19,240 bases of DNA from Cytophagaceae bacterium (lineage in GTDB: Bacteria > Bacteroidota > Bacteroidia > Cytophagales > Flexibacteraceae), in the NCBI GenBank assembly GCA_947464365.1, contig CANHWS010000031.1, positions 1 to 19,240 on the forward strand, read 5' to 3'. Under the pieces are notes generated by a model that was not told where the DNA came from, did not search any database, and saw nothing but the letters and a program-made list of their open reading frames with translations. Below, in pieces: positions 14,064 to 19,240 of this stretch (position 1 is the stretch's first letter; each line of letters starts with the position of its first letter). Made by a program: the position numbers and the translations under genes.

Positions 14064-14412
14064 GTTAGGGTTGGTCCTGATTTGGGTTGTTATCAGCTTA
14101 AATAGTGTTGGTACCTAAGTTAACAACCAAGCCAATATCCAAGCAGCAATATAGCAGCCAATACCCATCGGACATTGGCCCTCAGTACACGATTGGCCAC
14201 ATTAGAGCAAGAATAGCGACTGATGCCATTGCCTGATCGATAAGTCTAGTCTTATACAAGGCAAAATGGTGGCACCAATTTAACGTCTGGATAATGGATA
14301 ACCACTTGATTTTGCCAATTTTGCATCCGCTTAGGCCAGAAGCCCTTTGTGACTGATTGAGTTTCATTCACTAGCTGATCGATTAGGCAAAGCGCACTCA
14401 AGGATCAAAATC
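14064..14412. other. 349-nt divergent intergenic region between polX and aguB
   Basis: No gene or RNA is recognised here. It holds an inverted repeat, GGTTGTTA (14085-14092) with TAACAACC (14121-14128), in the polX leader. It also has five GCCAAT/ATTGGC hexamers (14131, 14157, 14174, 14192, 14314), and a 15-nt sequence (14334-14348) that recurs with one mismatch at 18749-18763. It must contain promoters for both genes, but no perfect TAnnTTTG element was found. Short open frames inside it have no recognisable product. Confidence 0.6.
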
Positions 14413-15279
14413 ATGAGCAAACAAGTTGCCGTAGGCATCGTCCAGATGGCCTGCAAAGCCGACGTAAAGGCCAATATTGAGCATACCGTTACACTCATCA
14501 GGCAGGCAGCTGCCAAAGGTGCACAAGTGGTGGTGCTGCAAGAGCTCTTCACGAGCCTTTATTTCTGCAACATTGAAGACTATGCCAACTTTAGCCTAGC
14601 TGAGTCTATACCCGGCCCTACCACGGAGGTAATGTCTACCTTGGCTGCTGAGCTCGGTGTTGTGATTGTCGCTTCTTTGTTCGAGAAGCGTGCCGAAGGA
14701 CTGTATCATAACACAACAGCTGTACTCGATGAAGATGGTACCTACTTAGGCAAGTACCGCAAGATGCACATCCCAGACGACCCTGGCTATTTCGAAAAAT
14801 TTTACTTCACGCCTGGGGACCTAGGCTACAAAGTATTCCAGACAAAGTTTGCCAAGATAGGCGTCCTAATTTGTTGGGATCAGTGGTATCCAGAGGCAGC
14901 ACGTATTACTACACTGATGGGGGCTGATCTCTTGGTGTATCCTACAGCGATTGGCTGGGCTAAAGCACAAGATGCCGAAACCAACCAAGATCAATATTCT
15001 GCTTGGCAAACAGTCCAGAGGGGCCATTCGGTAGCCAACGGGGTGCCAGTTATTAGTGTTAACAGAATTGGTACTGAGGACGAGATGGACTTCTGGGGTG
15101 GATCTTTCATCACGAATGCGTACGGCAAGGTTTTGTTCCAAGCCAGCCATACTGATGAGGTTGTCCATGTACAGACCCTTGACCTTCAGCAAAGTGACTA
15201 TTATCGCACCCACTGGCCATTTCTGCGGGACCGCCGCATCGATAGCTATGACCCGATCTCGAAGCGCTACATAGACTAG
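14413..15279 (+). CDS. aguB: N-carbamoylputrescine amidase
   Basis: Nitrilase-superfamily amidohydrolase that converts N-carbamoylputrescine to putrescine, ammonia and CO2; 288 residues. The Glu-Lys-Cys triad is visible: E44 in VVLQELF, K117 in GKYRKMHIPDD, and C154 in VLICWDQWYPEAAR. The HIPDDPGYFEKFYF and PTAIGW segments are typical of the AguB subfamily rather than of other nitrilases, and the C-terminus WPFLRDRRIDSY also fits. It is followed after 57 nt by aguA on the same strand, whose product makes its substrate, so the two are almost certainly one operon for polyamine synthesis from agmatine. No arginine decarboxylase gene is present in the window. Confidence 0.95.
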   Translation: MSKQVAVGIVQMACKADVKANIEHTVTLIRQAAAKGAQVVVLQELFTSLYFCNIEDYANFSLAESIPGPTTEVMSTLAAELGVVIVASLFEKRAEGLYHNTTAVLDEDGTYLGKYRKMHIPDDPGYFEKFYFTPGDLGYKVFQTKFAKIGVLICWDQWYPEAARITTLMGADLLVYPTAIGWAKAQDAETNQDQYSAWQTVQRGHSVANGVPVISVNRIGTEDEMDFWGGSFITNAYGKVLFQASHTDEVVHVQTLDLQQSDYYRTHWPFLRDRRIDSYDPISKRYID

Positions 15280-15336
15280 CTTAGAGGGATAATTGATCCC
15301 AGACAAAGACATTACGTTTCTCCCGATACACTACCT

Positions 15337-16404
15337 ATGCCCCAGTTGTTAGATGGCAAAACGCCAGCCGAACTAGGATTTTACATGCCAGCCGAATGGG
15401 GGCATCACCAAGCTACATGGCTTAGCTGGCCACATAAGGAGGAAAGCTGGCCCGGCAAGATCATGTCGATCTACCCATATTACTGCCAGTTTATCGGGGC
15501 TGTGGCCAAGGGCGAAGAGGTCCATATTAACGTGAAAGATGCGGCTATGGCTGCTTTTGCACAGGAGCAGCTTGCACTAGCAAACATTCCTTTGACCAAT
15601 ATTAAGTTCCATCACAACGAGACCAATGATGCTTGGTGTCGTGACCATGGCCCTGCCTTTTTGTTGAATCATGATCCGTCCAAGGGCCGTATGGTAGTCG
15701 ATTGGGGATACAATGCTTGGGGTGGCAAATACCCCCCTTTTGACCTTGATGACGACATCCCAACCAAAATAGCTGCATTCTGCAATGTGCCAGTAGTACA
15801 CCCCGGCATCGTGATGGAGGGCGGCTCGGTAGAGTTTAATGGGAAAGGTACCCTACTTACGTCTAAGGCCTGCTTGCTGAACGAAAATCGCAATCCGCAC
15901 TTGAACCAAGACCAAATCGAAACCTATCTGCGCAACTATTATGGTGTGGAGCAGATTCTCTGGCTAGGCGATGGCATCGAAGGGGACGATACCGACGGGC
16001 ACATAGACGACTTAACCAGATTCGTGAATGAAGACACCGTCGTTACGGTCGTTGAGACAGACGAAAGCTCTGCTAACTACGAGATCCTACAGGACAACTT
16101 GCGGGACCTAAAAAAAATGCGGCTATTGAATGGCAAGCAGCTGAATGTTATTGAACTTCCGATGCCAAAGCCTGTGATTTACGATGATCAGGTCCTGCCA
16201 GCAAGCTATGCCAACTACTATGTTGCCAATGCAGCTATTGTGGTGCCTACCTATCAAGACGATGTCAATGACCAGCGGGCGCTGGATATTTTAACTTCTC
16301 TACATCCCGACCGGAAAGTGATCGGGATTGATAGCACCGAGCTGATCTGGGGCTTAGGTAGCTTCCATTGCCTGAGCCAGCAAGAAGCGCAATACAAGGC
16401 CTAA
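15337..16404 (+). CDS. aguA: Agmatine deiminase
   Basis: Converts agmatine to N-carbamoylputrescine and ammonia; 355 residues of the pentein-fold (peptidyl-arginine deiminase-like) family. Visible motifs are the N-terminal MPAEWGHHQATWLSWP (17-32), the substrate-binding WCRDHGPAF (100-108), EGGSVEFNGKGTLLTS (161-176), the catalytic-histidine block DDTDGHIDDLTRF (217-229, H222), and the catalytic cysteine C345 in GSFHCLSQQE near the C-terminus. The GLGSFHC form differs slightly from the more common GGGNIHC form but keeps the His-Cys pair. It is downstream of aguB, and its stop codon overlaps that of the convergent rel gene. Confidence 0.95.
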   Translation: MPQLLDGKTPAELGFYMPAEWGHHQATWLSWPHKEESWPGKIMSIYPYYCQFIGAVAKGEEVHINVKDAAMAAFAQEQLALANIPLTNIKFHHNETNDAWCRDHGPAFLLNHDPSKGRMVVDWGYNAWGGKYPPFDLDDDIPTKIAAFCNVPVVHPGIVMEGGSVEFNGKGTLLTSKACLLNENRNPHLNQDQIETYLRNYYGVEQILWLGDGIEGDDTDGHIDDLTRFVNEDTVVTVVETDESSANYEILQDNLRDLKKMRLLNGKQLNVIELPMPKPVIYDDQVLPASYANYYVANAAIVVPTYQDDVNDQRALDILTSLHPDRKVIGIDSTELIWGLGSFHCLSQQEAQYKA

Positions 16405-18638
16405 GCGTGGTTTGGCTTATAGTCAAAGTTGAAGCGTGAGACTCCTATAATCCCTTTTACGCTCTTTAGCTTTTTAATCAGGCCCTCTAGCTGGCTAGTA
16501 TCATGAACGAAGAGAAGAATATCGCCTTCGAAAACGCCTTCATTGGTTTCGATCGTGATTGAACGCATATTGACCTTGAGCTCGCTGCTGATGACCTTGG
16601 TTACGTCATTGACAAGGCCCATCCGGTCCGTGCCAGTGATGCGTAGGCCTGCCAAGAAAGCAATCTCTGACTGGGAAGTCCATTTGGCCTTAATGATGCG
16701 ATAGCCATAGTTGCTCATTAGCTCTACGGCATTGGGACAGGTGGTGCGGTGTATTTTGATTCCCTCGTTGATGGTCACAAAGCCAAACACCTGGTCACCA
16801 GGTATAGGTCCGCAACATTTGGCCAAGGTATAGTCAATCTTGTCCATGTCTTCGCCAATAAGCAAGCTATCCGACTCTTTGTTCCGCACTTGCTTGATTT
16901 CGCGCTCGAACTGTTTGGTATCTCTTGGCGCTAGCTTGTTGAGGTTGTGTTTCTCTTGCTTGAGATCACGGAACCGCTTGAGATCATTAACCGAGATTAG
17001 CTTCTTGCCAATGCGATAGTAGAGCTCGTAGTTAGACTTGAGGTCAAAGAAGGAGCGCATCTGAAGCAACAGCTCCTCGTTCAGGTCCAGACGCATGGTC
17101 CGCATTTTGCGTTCGAGCATCTCTTTGCCTTCTGCCGCAATTAGCTTTTTCTCCTCGCGCAGCGCCTCCTTAATCTTGTTGGTGGCCTTGCTCGTCACCA
17201 CAAACTTTAGCCAATCCTCGTTAGGCTTTTGTTTGGTGCTGGTCAGTATCTCTATCTGGTCGCCGTTACTGAGTTTATAGCTAATAGGTACCAACTTGGT
17301 GTTAACCTTAGCACCTATACAGCTGGCCCCAACGTGCGAGTGGATGTCGAATGCGAAATCTAGGGCAGTGCTGCCATTGGGTAAGATGCGTAAGTCGCCT
17401 TTCGGGGTGAAAACATAGACCTCCTCCGCAAATAGGTTATTTCGGAAGTCGTTTACGAAGTCAACGGCGCTACTGTCGTTATTGGCTAACATCTCGCGCA
17501 CCTTATTGATCCAGAGCTCTAGGCCATTTTCGCGATGACTGGCGGTGCTTTCCTTATACTTCCAGTGTGCAGCAAATCCTTTTTCGGCGATTTCATCCAT
17601 CCTAGTAGTCCGGATCTGGACCTCAACCCACTGGCCGATACCGCTCATCACCGTCACATGAAGGGACTCATAACCATTACCTTTAGGCGTGCTTATCCAG
17701 TCCCGAAGGCGAGTGGTGTTGGGTGTGTAAAAGTCCGTCACGATGCTATAGGCCTGCCAACACGCTGATTTTTCGTGATCAATATCCGCATCGAGGATCA
17801 ACCGAATTGCGAACAGATCATAGATTTCCTCAAATGCGACCTTGTTTTTCTTGATCTTGTTATAGATGCTGTAGATGCTCTTGGGACGACCAATGACCTT
17901 GCCTGGTAAACTCTGCCTCTTAAGTTCCTCCTCTATTGGGGCGATGAACTCCTTTATGAATTTATTGCGTGCGGCTTTGGTCTGGTTGATCTTTGTTTTG
18001 ATCTCATCATACATATCAGGCTCCGCATACTTGAGGTAGAGGTCCTCCAGCTCAGTCTTCATAGCGTAAAGACCTAGGCGATGCGCCAACGGGGCATAGA
18101 GGTAAATTGTCTCGCTCGCAATCTTAAGCTGGGAGGTACGCGACATACTCTCAAGCGTTCGCATATTATGCAACCTATCGGCCAGCTTGATCAAAATCAC
18201 CCGCACATCATCGGTGAGGGTCAGGAGCATCTTGCGGAAGTTCTCGGCCTGTTGGGATGACCCGTATTGAAAAACTCCACTAATCTTGGTCAGACCATCA
18301 ATGATTCGCGACACCTTAGGTCCAAAAACCTTCTCGATCGAACTAAGCTCTAAGTCTGTATCCTCGACAGTGTCATGAAGGAGTGCTGAAATTACAGAAG
18401 TGGTACCCAAGCCTATTTCCTCAGCGCAGATTTGTGCTACTGCAATCGGGTGATAGATGTAAGGCTCACCACTTTTTCGCCGCATGTCCTTGTGTGCATC
18501 GAGGGCGATCTCAAATGCTTTCCGGATCTGCTTTTCATCCTCCTTTTCTTTAATCTGGGTCCGCGCGCATTTAAGCAACTTCCGGTATCGACGGACAATC
18601 TCTTTATTCTCGGCAACTAGGTCTAACTGCGAATCCAT
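16401..18638 (-). CDS. rel: Bifunctional (p)ppGpp synthetase/hydrolase, Rel/SpoT type
   Basis: A 745-residue long RSH protein that makes and degrades the stringent-response alarmone (p)ppGpp. The HD hydrolase domain has intact metal residues: H63 (YIYHPIAVAQ), H88-D89 (LLHDTVEDT) and D154 (KLADRLHNMRTL). The synthetase domain follows: GRPKSIYSIYNKIKK (250-264), YDLFAIRLI (273-281), STPKGNGYESLHVTV (316-330) and VEVQIRTTRMDEIAEKGFAAHWKYK (338-362, quoted in part). Then come a TGS domain (about 405-465), a zinc-finger/CC domain with CCGPIPGD (608-615) and C634, and an ACT domain (about 657-735). Both activities therefore look intact. The ATG at 18638 was chosen over one 45 nt upstream because family members begin near this point. 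It converges on aguA with overlapping stops. Confidence 0.96.
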   Translation of the reverse strand: MDSQLDLVAENKEIVRRYRKLLKCARTQIKEKEDEKQIRKAFEIALDAHKDMRRKSGEPYIYHPIAVAQICAEEIGLGTTSVISALLHDTVEDTDLELSSIEKVFGPKVSRIIDGLTKISGVFQYGSSQQAENFRKMLLTLTDDVRVILIKLADRLHNMRTLESMSRTSQLKIASETIYLYAPLAHRLGLYAMKTELEDLYLKYAEPDMYDEIKTKINQTKAARNKFIKEFIAPIEEELKRQSLPGKVIGRPKSIYSIYNKIKKNKVAFEEIYDLFAIRLILDADIDHEKSACWQAYSIVTDFYTPNTTRLRDWISTPKGNGYESLHVTVMSGIGQWVEVQIRTTRMDEIAEKGFAAHWKYKESTASHRENGLELWINKVREMLANNDSSAVDFVNDFRNNLFAEEVYVFTPKGDLRILPNGSTALDFAFDIHSHVGASCIGAKVNTKLVPISYKLSNGDQIEILTSTKQKPNEDWLKFVVTSKATNKIKEALREEKKLIAAEGKEMLERKMRTMRLDLNEELLLQMRSFFDLKSNYELYYRIGKKLISVNDLKRFRDLKQEKHNLNKLAPRDTKQFEREIKQVRNKESDSLLIGEDMDKIDYTLAKCCGPIPGDQVFGFVTINEGIKIHRTTCPNAVELMSNYGYRIIKAKWTSQSEIAFLAGLRITGTDRMGLVNDVTKVISSELKVNMRSITIETNEGVFEGDILLFVHDTSQLEGLIKKLKSVKGIIGVSRFNFDYKPNHA

Positions 18639-18992
18639 TTTTGGAAAGTGCGTGTTTTGATGATGTATCGGCATAAATCCCATTATGGGTATCTACACCC
18701 TTGAAGGGCATCAAGGAGCAGTATACTTGTTGATCAAGCCCTACTGCTGGCCAGAAGTCCTTTCTGATTTAACTGTCTTGATGTTATCCCCCCCAGTTTC
18801 CAGTAGTCACTATCCGTTTGATTAAGCAACTAATTATCAAGACATTAAGCCTAAAATACAGGAAGCTTGGGCTCAGAATATAGGTCAAAATTTGCTGCTC
18901 CCAAGCTCAGGAATGGCCCCCTAAACGTTGCTGGCCTAGGTTTCGGTCGGTCAAACAAATTGATAACACAAAGTAGTGAACCGAGGCCAGAA
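18639..18992. other. 354-nt intergenic region upstream of rel
   Basis: No gene or RNA was recognised. Close to the rel start are two small dyads: CCCAT-T-ATGGG (18679-18689) and CCTTGA-N6-TCAAGG (18699-18716). A copy of the 15-nt sequence also found upstream of aguB lies at 18749-18763. No perfect TAnnTTTG element was found, although TACTTTG (one base short in spacing) lies at about 18969 on the minus strand. Confidence 0.5.
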
Positions 18993-19240
18993 CTAAAAGC
19001 GAAAAATAAAACTTGGCTTCATACTAACGTATCCTCCGAGTTTTTCCTTGAATTTGATAAGGCCTTCGTTGCGAACACCAGCCATGGATGCTGTCCCGTA
19101 GTCAACTAGTCCAAAGCCATTCAAGGTTGCCCAGCGGACGATCTCGGTATAGAGCATCACATTGGGGCTAATGTAGCGATAGGTGTAGTCATCAGCTGGG
19201 TAGTAGATGTAAAGGATACGGCTACTGACCAATACACAGA
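18993..19240 (-). CDS. FemAB/GNAT-like transferase, C-terminal part (5' end beyond right edge)
   Basis: An open minus-strand frame enters from the right edge and ends at 18993, giving 82 visible residues. The segment LYTEIVRWATLNGFGLVDYGTASMAG, continuing to LIKFKEKLGG (quoted in part), has the C-terminal GNAT-fold signature of FemAB/BioF2-like proteins, in which a helix (LYTEIVRWA), a D/F-x-GT strand and FKEKxGG are typical. Members transfer amino acids or acyl groups, for example in cell-wall or lipid modification, but the substrate cannot be inferred from this fragment. It reads towards the rel gene on the same strand, with a 354-nt gap between. The start and most of the protein lie outside the window. 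Confidence 0.65.
   Translation of the reverse strand, partial: CVLVSSRILYIYYPADDYTYRYISPNVMLYTEIVRWATLNGFGLVDYGTASMAGVRNEGLIKFKEKLGGYVSMKPSFIFRF

Noticed and set aside
14182..14367. Open frame of 61 codons on the minus strand in the polX-aguB gap
   Set aside because: The predicted peptide has no recognisable family, composition looks random, and it has no promoter or start context that sets it apart from background.
18867..19109. Open frame of 80 codons on the plus strand near the right edge
   Set aside because: It overlaps the FemAB/GNAT-like gene on the opposite strand, which has clear family motifs; the plus-strand peptide has none.

Overview
The window reads as a chromosomal stretch of a member of the Bacteroidota. 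The pointers are: several candidate promoters of the Bacteroidota sigma-A type (TAnnTTTG, sometimes with TTG about 20 nt upstream); start codons without clear Shine-Dalgarno sequences; a ribosomal protein S16 with a long Ala/Glu-rich tail; a SPASM radical-SAM protein and a WG-repeat secreted protein of types common in that phylum; a bactofilin/AtpZ pair; and a RelA/SpoT-type (p)ppGpp enzyme. No rRNA, tRNA, CRISPR array, prophage or insertion sequence was seen. Most genes are housekeeping.

Layout, left to right. 1-1306 (minus) is a gene cut by the left edge, encoding a secreted WG-repeat protein. Divergent from it, 1379-2419 (plus) encodes a SPASM radical-SAM enzyme, followed by a CoA-transferase alpha subunit (2512-3213) and hisS (3324-4709). 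Back-to-back terminators (4731-4867) separate hisS from the minus-strand operon rpsP-rimM-trmD-rplS (7249 down to 4909). That operon has a candidate promoter and leader hairpin before rpsP and a second candidate promoter plus leader hairpin before rplS. ispD (7379-8119) diverges from rpsP and converges on the bactofilin-AtpZ pair (8866-8127). pyrC (10328-8991, minus) and a MazG-like pyrophosphohydrolase (10454-10858, plus) are divergent.

A minus-strand series follows: polX (14063-12369), a flavin-reductase-family protein (12341-11463) and an unrecognised four-helix membrane protein (11339-10860). The upstream region of the last gene is rich in dyad symmetry. Its transcription terminator appears to lie inside the coding sequence of the convergent MazG-like gene. 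A 349-nt divergent region separates polX from aguB-aguA (14413-16404), which together convert agmatine to putrescine. aguA converges, with overlapping stop codons, on a bifunctional Rel (p)ppGpp synthetase/hydrolase (18638-16401). The right edge holds the C-terminal end of a FemAB/GNAT-like protein.

I do not see a clear new multi-gene system. The points most worth a second look are: a PolX whose polymerase active site looks dismantled while its PHP exonuclease site is complete; the membrane-protein gene with three dyads around its promoter; the coding-embedded terminator; the candidate ribosomal leaders of rplS and rpsP; and a cluster of GCCAAT/ATTGGC motifs in the polX-aguB intergenic region.
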